From Methylophaga sp. 41_12_T18 (GTDB taxonomy: Bacteria; Pseudomonadota; Gammaproteobacteria; Nitrosococcales; Methylophagaceae), in contig MAAI01000063.1 of assembly GCA_002163115.1 (NCBI GenBank), positions 62,009 to 99,333 of the forward strand: a DNA stretch of 37,325 nucleotides. Direction: 5' to 3'. The notes beneath the pieces are model-generated. The model saw nothing but the letters and a program-made list of their open reading frames with translations. It was not told the origin of the DNA and ran no database searches. How positions within the stretch are numbered: position 1 is the first letter of the stretch; every line of letters begins with the position of its first letter. The position numbers and the translations under genes are program-made. Positions 1 through 8,033 of the stretch are shown one piece after another.

Positions 1-465
1 GCCCAGCCCGGTGAAATGCGTACGCCCGAAGGTGAATATATTGGTCAACATACAGGCTTAATGTATTACACCTTAGGCCAACGACAAGGCTTGGGTATCG
101 GTGGGCGTAAAGACAGTACCGGTGAGCCTTGGTTTGTTGCCGGTAAGGATATGGAAAACAAAATCCTTTATGTCGTTCAAGGTGATCATCCTTGGTTACA
201 TAGCCAATCACTCAAAGCTGAGCAGATCTCTTGGGTTTCAGGTCAAGCACCTGAGTTTCCATGTAAAGCCGCTGCAAAAACGCGTTACCGTCAGCCGGAT
301 CAAGCTTGTGTATTAACTCAAGATGATGACGACAATATTCATGTTGAGTTTGAAGACAAGCAACGTGCTGTGACACCAGGTCAATCTGTTGTTTTCTACC
401 TCGATGATGACTGCTTAGGTGGCGGTATTATCATTAGCACTGATGCTCCTGGTATTCACCCATGA
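1..465 (+). CDS. mnmA: tRNA 2-thiouridine synthase MnmA, C-terminal part (5' truncated by window)
   Basis: The open frame enters from the left edge and ends at 465, giving about 154 residues of the MnmA C-terminus. MnmA thiolates U34 of tRNA-Lys, -Glu and -Gln in the cytoplasm, using sulfur relayed from IscS and the Tus proteins. The visible part has the family signatures IGxHxGLMYYTLGQRQGLGIGG (residues about 13-36), KTRYRQ, and the C-terminal AVTPGQSVVFY and CLGGGII blocks, close to E. coli MnmA. The N-terminal PP-loop ATPase domain and catalytic cysteines lie outside the window. The stop codon overlaps the start of hflD (ATGA), so the two are translationally coupled, as in many gammaproteobacteria. 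Identification is secure. Confidence 0.96.
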   Translation, partial: AQPGEMRTPEGEYIGQHTGLMYYTLGQRQGLGIGGRKDSTGEPWFVAGKDMENKILYVVQGDHPWLHSQSLKAEQISWVSGQAPEFPCKAAAKTRYRQPDQACVLTQDDDDNIHVEFEDKQRAVTPGQSVVFYLDDDCLGGGIIISTDAPGIHP

Positions 466-1100
466 CTACGCCCGTACAAAGTCGAGATCATGACCGCATC
501 ATTGCTTTAGCAGCTTTGATGCAATCCGTGATGTTAGTTCGCCAAATTGCTGAGACAGGTAAAGTTGATGAAGCCGAGTTTTCAACACTATTACAAAGCC
601 TATTACAAACGGATGCCTCAACAACAGAGGATGTTTATGGTGATATCAGCCAACTTAAAGCTGGCATCGAGCAACTCAATCACCAGCTATCTAAAAACAA
701 AGATAAAAAAGACGTGGCCCTGTTGCGTTACATCATTTCTTTAATGCATCTGGAGCGACAATTAAATAAGCGCCCTGCAATGATGGACTTGATTAGTCGT
801 GAAATTGAGCAAGTACCTCAACAAATTGACTACTTTGGCGATATCAATAGCCCACAAGTAATTGCTCGATTAGCAGATATCTATCACCGGACAATCAGTG
901 AGCTAACGCCTCGCATCCAAGTCCAAGGTGAACCTAGTTTTTTACAACAAGCAGATAACGTCAACCGTATACGCGCCCTATTACTCGCCGGTATTCGTGC
1001 CGCTATATTGTGGCGTCAAAAAGGCGGTAAACGTTGGCAGTTTCTATTTCAATCCGGCAAGATGCTTAGCATTGCAACTGAACTACACAGCCGCTGTTAA
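462..1100 (+). CDS. hflD: High-frequency lysogenization protein HflD homolog
   Basis: A 212-residue protein of the HflD family, at the family's usual length. It is mainly helical, with no signal peptide. The N-terminal block DRIIALAALMQSVMLVRQIA and the middle block LLRYIISLMHLERQL are recognisable HflD segments. In E. coli HflD is a peripheral inner-membrane protein that binds phage lambda CII, and its housekeeping role is not settled. The start overlaps the mnmA stop by 4 nt, the conserved mnmA-hflD order. In many relatives purB follows, whereas here a transporter gene follows after 54 bp. There is no obvious terminator after it. Confidence 0.93.
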   Translation: MTTPVQSRDHDRIIALAALMQSVMLVRQIAETGKVDEAEFSTLLQSLLQTDASTTEDVYGDISQLKAGIEQLNHQLSKNKDKKDVALLRYIISLMHLERQLNKRPAMMDLISREIEQVPQQIDYFGDINSPQVIARLADIYHRTISELTPRIQVQGEPSFLQQADNVNRIRALLLAGIRAAILWRQKGGKRWQFLFQSGKMLSIATELHSRC

Positions 1101-1154
1101 AAATTTAAGCAATTAGCGCAGAGCATAATCCTTCAAAATTAAGAGGCAAACTAG

Positions 1155-2501
1155 ATGGAAACTAATAACAAAATGAGCCTTACAATGAAAGTGCTAATAG
1201 GCATGTTGTTAGGTATTGGTTTAGGTCTACTAATCAACCTGGTGGGCCTCAATAGTGAAGGCAGTTTTGTTAATACTTACATCGTCGACGGCTTATTTTT
1301 AGTCATCGGTAAAATGTTTGTTAATGCACTGAAGATGTTAGTTGTGCCACTGGTTTTCTTTTCCCTCATTTGCGGTGTCTGTGGCATAGGTAACTTAAAA
1401 ACCTTAGGCCGGGTTGGCTCTAAGTCTTTTGGCCTGTACATGATGACAACTGCCGTTGCCATCACCTTAGCCATCGTTATTGCCGCTACAACCGGTATCG
1501 GCGAAGGTATGAACTTAGCCTCTACCGCTTCGTTTGTTGGTAAAGATAGTCCACCTCTAACTCAAGTATTGATTGAAATCGTCCCATCCAACCCTATTCG
1601 TGCGATGGCTGATGGTGATATGTTGCCATTGATATTATTTGCCATCCTCACCGGTATCAGTATTTTAATGGTGGGCCGCAAGGCCAGTAGCTTCATTGAA
1701 GGTGCTGAAATCGCCAATGAAATCATGATGAAAATGGTCACTATCATCATGTCAGCTGCACCTTATGCGGTGTTTGCACTTATCGCAAAATCAATGGCTG
1801 AACTTGGCCTAGACTTATTAGGGCAATTAGCAGGTTATGTAGCTGTACTCGTCTCCGCCCTATTAATTCACCTGTTTGTCAGCTTGATGTTAGTGCTGAA
1901 ACTATTTTCAGGTCTTAGCCCTGTCCACTTCCTTAAAAAAATTAGGAATGCACAAGTATTTGCCTTTAGTACAGCCAGCTCCAACGCGACAATTCCTGTC
2001 ACCCTAAGAACAGTCACTGAACGAATGGGGGTTAATAACTCAGTTGCTTCTTTCACTGTGCCTTTTGGCGCAACTATTAATATGGATGGCACCGCAATCA
2101 TGCAAGGTGTTGCCACGGTATTTATCGCCAATGTCTATGGCCTCGACTTAGGCACTGGCGATTATGTCACAGTGATCTTAATGTCCGTGCTGGCCTCTAT
2201 CGGCACTGCAGGCGTGCCAGGTGTTGGTTTAATTATGTTATCGATGGTATTTGCCCAAGTTGGCTTGCCTATTGAAGGCATTGGTTTGATCTTAGGGGTC
2301 GATCGCTTAATGGATATGATCAGAACCGCTGTCAATATTTCAGGTGATGCCGTTGTTACCAGCATCGTCGCTAACAGTGAGGGTAAGCTTGATAAGACTA
2401 TCTTTAATGATGAAAATGCCGGTACTGAAAGCATTCACCTTGATGAAAAAGTTGAACAAGAACTGGCTGACACCATCAAAAAAACTCACGATACGGCTTA
2501 G
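1155..2501 (+). CDS. Dicarboxylate/amino acid:cation symporter (DAACS family)
   Basis: A 448-residue inner-membrane protein of the DAACS/SDF family (GltP, DctA, SstT relatives), which couples uptake of glutamate, aspartate or C4-dicarboxylates to Na+ or H+. Sequence signatures are the serine-rich hairpin region SSNATIPVTL (about residues 275-284), the GATINMDGTAIMQG motif of helix TM7 (about 301-314), and GTAGVPGVG in the second re-entrant hairpin. An aspartate-containing VDRLMDMIRTAVN block lies in the last helix. The N-terminus is a short charged stretch followed by the first hydrophobic helix. The tail after the last helix is acidic and about 40 residues long. The ATG at 1155 follows AGAGG at about 1141-1145. 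The exact substrate cannot be told from sequence alone. Confidence 0.9.
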   Translation: METNNKMSLTMKVLIGMLLGIGLGLLINLVGLNSEGSFVNTYIVDGLFLVIGKMFVNALKMLVVPLVFFSLICGVCGIGNLKTLGRVGSKSFGLYMMTTAVAITLAIVIAATTGIGEGMNLASTASFVGKDSPPLTQVLIEIVPSNPIRAMADGDMLPLILFAILTGISILMVGRKASSFIEGAEIANEIMMKMVTIIMSAAPYAVFALIAKSMAELGLDLLGQLAGYVAVLVSALLIHLFVSLMLVLKLFSGLSPVHFLKKIRNAQVFAFSTASSNATIPVTLRTVTERMGVNNSVASFTVPFGATINMDGTAIMQGVATVFIANVYGLDLGTGDYVTVILMSVLASIGTAGVPGVGLIMLSMVFAQVGLPIEGIGLILGVDRLMDMIRTAVNISGDAVVTSIVANSEGKLDKTIFNDENAGTESIHLDEKVEQELADTIKKTHDTA

Positions 2502-2655
2502 CATTGATTAATAGATTCGGTATATAGCAGATCTTAATCACTTACTATTGGCACTAAAAATGGGCCTTGCAACTCCACTAAAATGTTAAAACCGACTTGA
2601 ACATTTAGTTAAAATACAACAAAATCAGCTTTCATTTACTAACAACAGGACAAGT

Positions 2656-4023
2656 ATGAGTCGATCGGTACCTTCAATTCATGGTCAATGGTCATCACGT
2701 TGGGCTTTTATTTTAGCGGCAACGGGCTCAGCTGTCGGCTTAGGTAATATATGGAAGTTTCCTTATATCGCAGGTGAAAATGGTGGCGGCGCCTTTGTTT
2801 TAGTTTACTTGTTGTGCATTGCTTGTATCGGTCTCCCGATCATGATGGCTGAAGTCATGCTGGGCAGACGTGGGCGTCAAAATCCAATTAATAGCCTAGA
2901 AACCATTGCCAAGGATGAACAGGCTAGTCCATTGTGGAAGTATCTAGGCTGGAGCGGTATTGCAGCCGGCTTCATCATCTTATCTTATTACAGCGTGATT
3001 GCCGGCCAAGCTATGGCTTATATCTTTCGCGCATTTAGCGGTGTTTTTGAAGGTGTTACTGCCGATGGTGCGGAAAACATTTATGCTACCCTCAAACAAG
3101 ATCCGGAACGTTTATTAGCTTGGCATACCCTGTTCATGATGATCACCATGACTGTCGTCGCCAGAGGTGTGCAACACGGTTTAGAAAAAACAGTGCGTTT
3201 TTTGATGCCTACCCTGTTTTTAATACTCATTCTATTAGTTGGCTACGCAGCCAGTACTGGCGAATATTTTAATCAAGCAGTTAGCTTTTTATTCAAACCT
3301 GATTTCTCCCAGCTAACTTCCGAAGGTGTATTAATTGCCATGGGCCATGCCTTTTTCACCCTAAGTTTAGGCATGGGTGCCATTATGGCCTACGGTTCTT
3401 ACCTACCTAAGGAAACGTCGATATTGCAAGTATCCATTACCATAGCAATCGCCGACACCTTAGTAGCATTGCTAGCTGGTTTGGCAATATTCCCGCTAGT
3501 TTTTGCTAATGATATGCAACCGAGTTCAGGACCAGGTCTTATTTTTGAGACCTTGCCGATTGCCTTTGGTCATATCGCCGGTGGCGAATTCTTTGGTGGC
3601 CTATTCTTTACTTTATTAGTGTTTGCCGCATGGACATCTGCTATTTCACTTATTGAACCGGCTGTTGCTTGGTTAGTTGAAAACCGAAATGTAAGTCGTC
3701 GTCGCGCTTGTGTATATATCGGTTCATCAGCCTGGTTTGTAGGTTTATTGACTGTTTTCTCATTTAACATTGGTTCAGAATGGACCTTGTTTGGTAAAAC
3801 AGCTTTTGATTTATTTGACTACCTGACTGCCAATATTATGTTGCCTTTAGGCGGCTTATTCATTGCCATCTTCGCCGGTTGGTTTATGAAACAAGACAGC
3901 AGTACTGAAGAGTTGGCAATTACGCGGCCAATCTTTTATCATGGCTGGCGTATATTGATCCGCTATGTGACTCCAACAGCGGTCGTTATTATCTTTCTGA
4001 AAGGAATTGGTCTGTTAGGCTAA
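2656..4023 (+). CDS. Sodium-dependent transporter, NSS/SNF family
   Basis: A 455-residue protein of the neurotransmitter:sodium symporter family, which includes LeuT, TnaT and MhsT. It shows the highly conserved TM1 block, with GSAVGLGNIWKFPY and ENGGGAFVLVYL at about residues 24-53. This block contains the Na+ and substrate site unwound segment. Eleven or twelve hydrophobic helices are apparent. Members import amino acids with Na+. The substrate here is not predictable, but the smaller bacterial type with a short C-terminus fits. It lies 154 bp after the DAACS gene, probably with its own promoter, though I cannot define one. It is followed by ratA after 28 bp. Confidence 0.9.
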   Translation: MSRSVPSIHGQWSSRWAFILAATGSAVGLGNIWKFPYIAGENGGGAFVLVYLLCIACIGLPIMMAEVMLGRRGRQNPINSLETIAKDEQASPLWKYLGWSGIAAGFIILSYYSVIAGQAMAYIFRAFSGVFEGVTADGAENIYATLKQDPERLLAWHTLFMMITMTVVARGVQHGLEKTVRFLMPTLFLILILLVGYAASTGEYFNQAVSFLFKPDFSQLTSEGVLIAMGHAFFTLSLGMGAIMAYGSYLPKETSILQVSITIAIADTLVALLAGLAIFPLVFANDMQPSSGPGLIFETLPIAFGHIAGGEFFGGLFFTLLVFAAWTSAISLIEPAVAWLVENRNVSRRRACVYIGSSAWFVGLLTVFSFNIGSEWTLFGKTAFDLFDYLTANIMLPLGGLFIAIFAGWFMKQDSSTEELAITRPIFYHGWRILIRYVTPTAVVIIFLKGIGLLG

Positions 4024-4051
4024 TACTTTCAATTGTTACTCAAGAGACTAA

Positions 4052-4492
4052 ATGACAACTATTACTCGTAGCTCATTGGTGCTTTATACACCAGAACAAA
4101 TGTATGACTTAATTAATGATATCGAAGCATACCCCTCGTTTTTACCATGGTGTAGAAACAGTACTATTATTAGTAAAACTGATGATACAATTTCAGCATC
4201 GCTCGATTTAGCCAAAGGCGGCATTCATCACGTATTTTCAACACGCAATAGACTCATTGCCGATGAATCTATTGCGATTGAATTGATTGATGGCCCCTTT
4301 AAACACCTTGAAGGCCATTGGCAGTTTAAATCAATTGGTAATGGTGAAGGTTGCCGAGTGCAATTAGATATGGATTTTGAATTTTCAAATCGTTTGATCA
4401 GCATGGCATTGGGGCCTATTTTCACCCAAATATCAGGTTCCCTTGTAGAAGCGTTTTGTAAGCGTGCTCAGGATATTTATGGAAACGACTAA
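4052..4492 (+). CDS. ratA: RatA/COQ10-type START-domain protein
   Basis: A 146-residue single-domain protein of the START/SRPBCC superfamily (COQ10, PasT, RatA). Diagnostic segments are YTPEQMYDLINDIEAYPSFLPWC near the N-terminus (about residues 11-33) and LIDGPFKHLEGHW in the middle (about 77-90). The C-terminal helix has FCKRAQDIYG. The family is linked to coenzyme Q binding and respiratory chain function. In E. coli RatA was reported to inhibit 70S ribosome assembly, but the neighbour rnfH is not an established antitoxin, so a housekeeping role is more likely. It overlaps rnfH by 14 nt, the usual ratA-rnfH pair. The smpB gene often found next door is absent. Confidence 0.9.
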   Translation: MTTITRSSLVLYTPEQMYDLINDIEAYPSFLPWCRNSTIISKTDDTISASLDLAKGGIHHVFSTRNRLIADESIAIELIDGPFKHLEGHWQFKSIGNGEGCRVQLDMDFEFSNRLISMALGPIFTQISGSLVEAFCKRAQDIYGND

Positions 4493-4820
4493 TAATATTA
4501 CTGTTGAAGTGGCTTATGCAGTCCCAACTGAACAGGTTATCTTAGTTATCGAAGTGCCAACAGATTGTATTGTTGAAGAAGCAATTAAGCGCTCTGGCAT
4601 TTTAGAGCGTTTCCCGCAAATTGATCTTGCTACTGATAAAGCTGGCATCTTTGGCAAAATGTGTAAACTGAATGCCAATTTGAAGCATAAAGATCGCATT
4701 GAAATTTACCGAAAACTCATTGCCGATCCAAAAGAGTCACGTCGTCAGCAAGCAGAAATGCAGAAGAAAAAAGCAGCAGCCGAAGAAGCCAAGAAAAAAC
4801 AGGATAGTAGCGAAGTTTAG
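4479..4820 (+). CDS. rnfH: RnfH family (RatB) protein
   Basis: A 113-residue member of the RnfH family, a ubiquitin-like beta-grasp fold of unsettled function often encoded beside ratA. Typical segments are ITVEVAYAVPTEQ at the N-terminus, VEEAIKRSGIL, and KHKDRIEIYRKLIADPKESRRQ. The C-terminal 20 residues are Lys/Glu/Ala-rich. I chose the ATG at 4479, preceded by AGGAT, over an in-frame GTG at 4464. The latter would add five residues inside the end of ratA. The stop codon at 4818-4820 overlaps the stop of the convergent DUF455 gene, so no intergenic terminator exists there. Confidence 0.88.
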   Translation: METTNNITVEVAYAVPTEQVILVIEVPTDCIVEEAIKRSGILERFPQIDLATDKAGIFGKMCKLNANLKHKDRIEIYRKLIADPKESRRQQAEMQKKKAAAEEAKKKQDSSEV

Positions 4821-5620
4821 CGGCCTTCTAATAAGGCCATTTCTTGCTCAGTAAAGCCTGCTTGCATCCGTGCCTCAACATGAAATGGGCCTCGCAAACC
4901 ACCATCAAAGTAGGTATCTAATAACTCTTTAAATGTTGCTAACGGATCTAGGTTCCGTTGCTTACACAAGTAATTAAACCAATGTGTACCGATGGCAACA
5001 TGACCAATTTCTTCCTGCAGAATAATTTCCAATATTTCAACAGCACGATGATCACCACTACCGCGTAGTTTATTCATCATTTTAGGTGTTACATCTAAGC
5101 CTCGAGCCTCTAGGACACGAGGTACTAATGCCATTCGTTTTAACACATCACCATGGGTTTTTTTAGCCATATCCCACATACCACTATGAGCAGGAAAATC
5201 ACCATAGTCATAACCGAGACTAAGCAAATGGTCTCTTAACAAGACAAAATGCTGTGACTCTTCATATGCTACCCTCATCCAGTCATCATAAAATTGCTCA
5301 GGCATATCAGCAAAGCGAGCAACCGCATCTAGCGCTAAGTTAATAGCATTAAACTCGATATGATTAACCGCATGAATTAAAGTTGCTACCCCTGTTTGGG
5401 CACTATTACGGCGACGAGGTAAATCCTTTGCTGCGACTAACTCCGGTTTGTCCGGGTGACCTGCAACATCAGGAACAGTCAACTGTTGGCTGGTGATATG
5501 CAGTTCTTTAGCTAACCAGCGCTGATACAAAGTCTGGGTTTGCTCCACTTTAGTCAGTGGATCAGTGATGATTAAGCAGTCTAACGCTGCTTGTCGTAAA
5601 TCAGTTGTTATATTAGTCAT
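4817..5620 (-). CDS. DUF455 family ferritin-like protein
   Basis: A 267-residue soluble protein of the DUF455 (COG2833) family. Its central and C-terminal parts look like a ferritin-like di-iron four-helix bundle. Candidate metal ligands are the Glu and His in HAVNHIEFNAINLA (about residues 84-97), EESQHF (about 124-129) and EEIGHVAIGTHWF (about 206-218). This set resembles the E..ExxH pattern repeated twice in di-iron enzymes such as MiaE. The reaction is unknown. The start ATG overlaps the end of the upstream permease gene by 8 nt (5613-5620), so translation is coupled. Its 3' end overlaps the convergent rnfH stop. Family assignment is firm and function is open. Confidence 0.85.
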   Translation of the reverse strand: MTNITTDLRQAALDCLIITDPLTKVEQTQTLYQRWLAKELHITSQQLTVPDVAGHPDKPELVAAKDLPRRRNSAQTGVATLIHAVNHIEFNAINLALDAVARFADMPEQFYDDWMRVAYEESQHFVLLRDHLLSLGYDYGDFPAHSGMWDMAKKTHGDVLKRMALVPRVLEARGLDVTPKMMNKLRGSGDHRAVEILEIILQEEIGHVAIGTHWFNYLCKQRNLDPLATFKELLDTYFDGGLRGPFHVEARMQAGFTEQEMALLEGR

Positions 5621-6593
5621 TAAGTCTTACGCGTGGGTCTACTAAAGTATAGGATAAATCTGTTAATACTAAGCCGAAGATATAAAGAACAGATCCTAGA
5701 AAAACCATAGATCTGACAATAGAAAAGTCTTGGGCTTGGATAGCATCAATGGTGTAACTCCCTAAACCCGGTATACCAAAAAAGGATTCTAAAATTAAGC
5801 TGCCCATAAACAGGGTTGGAATAACCACCACTGCACCAGTCAATATCGGAATCATCGCATTTTTTAATACATGCTTAAATAATACCTGTATTTCTGATAA
5901 GCCCTTCGCCCTGGCTGTGCGCACATAATCTTTAGATACTTCTTCTAAAAATAGCGTACGGTACCAACGTGAGCCGGCGCCAATACCAGACACGATGCCT
6001 ATCACTACAGGTAAAATTAAAAACTTAAATGCATTTAGGCCATCACCATAACCAGAAATAGGCACTAACTGCATTAATTTACCGACCAGGAATTGGCCGC
6101 CAATAATATAGAACAGGCTAGAAATCGACATAATCACCACACAAATGACTACCCCGCCAAGATCAACATAGGTTGCTCGAAAAAACACCATCAATAACGC
6201 AAAGGTAATATTAACCAACAGGCCGACAATGAAGATAGGCACGGCAATAGCCAAACTAGGCCACATTCGCGTTTGAATATCATGGCCAATGTCACGACCA
6301 TCATCTGCCTGACCAAATTGAAATAAAAATAAGCTCAATGATTTGTCGGTAAAGATCGTATCGGTAACCTTCTCAATACCTTGTGCTTCATCATTCCATA
6401 ATAGGGCTTTGTTATAGCCTTTCTCTTGCTTCCAAGCATCAATTGCTTGTTGAGTAATATGTTTAGTACCCAGTTGCATTCTCGCCATATCATCCGGTGT
6501 ATTAACCATGAAAAATAGGGCAAACGTTAATGCATTAACACCTAATAGGATCGGAAATGCGTATAAAATTCTTCTGATAATGTAAGCAAACAT
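5613..6593 (-). CDS. OppB/DppB-type ABC transporter permease (lacking visible partners)
   Basis: A 326-residue inner-membrane permease of the binding-protein-dependent family. TM1 is in MFAYIIRRILYAFPILLGVN, followed by a periplasmic segment of about 90 residues and five more helices. The cytoplasmic EAA loop reads DYVRTARAKGLSEIQVLFKHVL (about residues 228-249), which would contact the ATPase. The C-terminus ends in the family-typical LSYTLVDPRVRL. A functional importer also needs an OppC-type permease, one or two ATPases and a binding protein. None is adjacent. The only candidate partner in the window is the binding lipoprotein at 32076-34226. The gene is instead fused in an operon with DUF455 (8-nt overlap). 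Peptides, nickel or other solutes are all possible substrates. Confidence 0.88.
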   Translation of the reverse strand: MFAYIIRRILYAFPILLGVNALTFALFFMVNTPDDMARMQLGTKHITQQAIDAWKQEKGYNKALLWNDEAQGIEKVTDTIFTDKSLSLFLFQFGQADDGRDIGHDIQTRMWPSLAIAVPIFIVGLLVNITFALLMVFFRATYVDLGGVVICVVIMSISSLFYIIGGQFLVGKLMQLVPISGYGDGLNAFKFLILPVVIGIVSGIGAGSRWYRTLFLEEVSKDYVRTARAKGLSEIQVLFKHVLKNAMIPILTGAVVVIPTLFMGSLILESFFGIPGLGSYTIDAIQAQDFSIVRSMVFLGSVLYIFGLVLTDLSYTLVDPRVRLND

Positions 6594-6804
6594 ATATTAA
6601 ATAAGCTTGTGAATTTGTAAGTGCTAAATGATACAGCATCGCCGTTTTGCATGACAGATGATGATGTCTATCAACAAGCAGTCACTTTTAGTAAGCTCGC
6701 AGACAATAACGCTAGTAATTAAGAATACTTTGTTTTATGTTTAGACTTATATCAAACTAGTTAAATCATAATCACTCCGATCACTAAAATAGTAGGTTAA
6801 AACA
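6594..6804. other. Divergent intergenic region between permease and rhodanese genes
   Basis: This 211-bp AT-rich stretch separates the minus-strand permease operon from the plus-strand rhodanese/MNIO operon, and must hold the promoters of both. I see no hairpin terminator and no clear consensus -35/-10 pair. One 23-codon plus-strand reading frame (6651-6722) lacks cysteine and any signal peptide, and I do not consider it a gene. Confidence 0.5.
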
Positions 6805-7167
6805 ATGTCATTAACAGCAATGGATTTAGTTCAAGCGGCGAAGGCCGTCATTAACGAAGTTACCGTCGACCAGGCTCAACAAATGTTAGCTACCCGTCAT
6901 ATTGCGCTAGATGTACGAGAGCAAGCTGAATTTGATGCGGGCCATATTGCTCATGCCAAACATATTTCACGGGGCATGCTCGAGTTTAAAATCATCGGCT
7001 ATCCCGAATTCGAAGACTTATCGCAACCTATCATCGTTTATTGTAAAACCGGTGGCCGCTCTGCCCTTGCAACTGAAACTTTAATTAAGCTTGGTTTTAC
7101 CAATGTCAGTTCAATGTTAGGTGGCTTTGATGCCTGGTCGGAAACCCATACCCCTTCTCAAGCATAA
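6805..7167 (+). CDS. Single-domain rhodanese (sulfurtransferase-like) protein
   Basis: A 120-residue rhodanese-homology domain protein without signal peptide, so probably cytoplasmic. The first half has LDVREQAEFDAGHIAHAKHI (about residues 35-54), the CH2A motif. The active-site loop is CKTGGRS, with the candidate persulfide cysteine Cys80. The end has the typical MLGGFDAW block. Such proteins carry sulfane sulfur or transfer it between enzymes. The gene is the first of a run of four plus-strand genes, 35 bp ahead of the secreted CGC protein gene and upstream of the DUF692/DUF2063 pair. A role in sulfur handling for that pathway is attractive but only inferred. The physiological donor and acceptor are not known. 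Confidence 0.9.
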   Translation: MSLTAMDLVQAAKAVINEVTVDQAQQMLATRHIALDVREQAEFDAGHIAHAKHISRGMLEFKIIGYPEFEDLSQPIIVYCKTGGRSALATETLIKLGFTNVSSMLGGFDAWSETHTPSQA

Positions 7168-7202
7168 CAAACAGTTCGCCCCCTCTTCACAGGAGAAATT
7201 TA

Positions 7203-7955
7203 ATGAAAGTATCTACATTGTTCACAGCAGCTGTGTTCGCCTTTGGCCTGAGCAGTTATAGCTATGCCACAGAAACTCAAATCATGGTCAGAGCTAAAGC
7301 AGTTGATGCGAAGTTTATTGGTACCAGTGTGGGTGGAGTGAAAGCTGTTATAGAAGATGCTGAAACAGGTGAAATTCTAGATCAGGGTTGGATAAATGGT
7401 GGTACCGGCAGTACCACTACTTTGATCAAAGAAGATATCAAACGCGGCCAAGCATTAACAACTGAAAAAACAGCAGGCTATATTGCGACAGTGGATATTT
7501 CTACACCGCGGCTGGTGCGTATCAAACTAGTTGGGCCTTATGGCTACCGTCAGTCATTACAACAAGCCTCGATGACCACCTGGATCATTCCTGGTAAAGA
7601 TATTCTTGGCGATGGCATTGTGCTAAACATGACGGGCTTCATCGTTGATGGCTGGACTCGAGTATTAGAAGGCGGCCAAGTTGATATTTATACTAAAGCG
7701 GCCATGTTATGTGGCTGCCCTATTTATCCTGATGGCCTATGGGATCCAAAAAACTACGAGGCGACGGCCATCATCATGCAGGATGAAACCAAGATTGAAG
7801 AAGTCAGCCTGACTTTCACCGGCCCGGTTGGCATGTTCTCTGGTAAAACAACAATTACTAAACCTGGTCACTATAAAGCGATTGTTTATTTATTTGATAA
7901 ATCGACGGGCAATGTTGGTGTCGATCGCACCATGTTTGAAATAAATGAACAATAA
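7203..7955 (+). CDS. Secreted protein of unknown function with a single Cys-Gly-Cys motif
   Basis: I do not recognise this 250-residue protein. The N-terminus is a clear Sec signal peptide (Lys2, hydrophobic stretch, likely cut after the SYA at residues 20-22), so the mature protein is periplasmic or exported. The mature part looks beta-rich, with alternating hydrophobic residues and Gly/Thr turns throughout, and has no transmembrane helix. Its only two cysteines are Cys170 and Cys172 in MLCGCPIYPDGLWDP. The paired cysteines and nearby aromatic, Pro and Asp residues could bind a metal or be a modification site. A good ribosome-binding site (AGGAG, 7191-7195) precedes the ATG. The DUF692 oxidase gene starts 78 bp downstream, so the product is a candidate substrate or partner of that enzyme. 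Confidence 0.8.
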   Translation: MKVSTLFTAAVFAFGLSSYSYATETQIMVRAKAVDAKFIGTSVGGVKAVIEDAETGEILDQGWINGGTGSTTTLIKEDIKRGQALTTEKTAGYIATVDISTPRLVRIKLVGPYGYRQSLQQASMTTWIIPGKDILGDGIVLNMTGFIVDGWTRVLEGGQVDIYTKAAMLCGCPIYPDGLWDPKNYEATAIIMQDETKIEEVSLTFTGPVGMFSGKTTITKPGHYKAIVYLFDKSTGNVGVDRTMFEINEQ

Positions 7956-8033
7956 GCAATTTATCGTCAGTAATTTGTAACATTTCCTCACTTTATTCGT
8001 CTTAACGACATTGAATAAAACCGGAGTCTGACA

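Noticed and set aside
4052-4820. ratA-rnfH as a toxin-antitoxin module
   Set aside because: The pair is a widespread chromosomal housekeeping neighbourhood, and RnfH is not an established antitoxin of RatA.
6651-6722. 23-codon frame upstream of the rhodanese as a possible MNIO precursor peptide
   Set aside because: It has no cysteine, no signal peptide and no clear ribosome-binding site.
7956-8033. Possible transcription terminator between the CGC protein gene and bufB
   Set aside because: Only a trivial short repeat (GTC/GAC) is present with no GC-rich stem or T-run, so read-through is expected.
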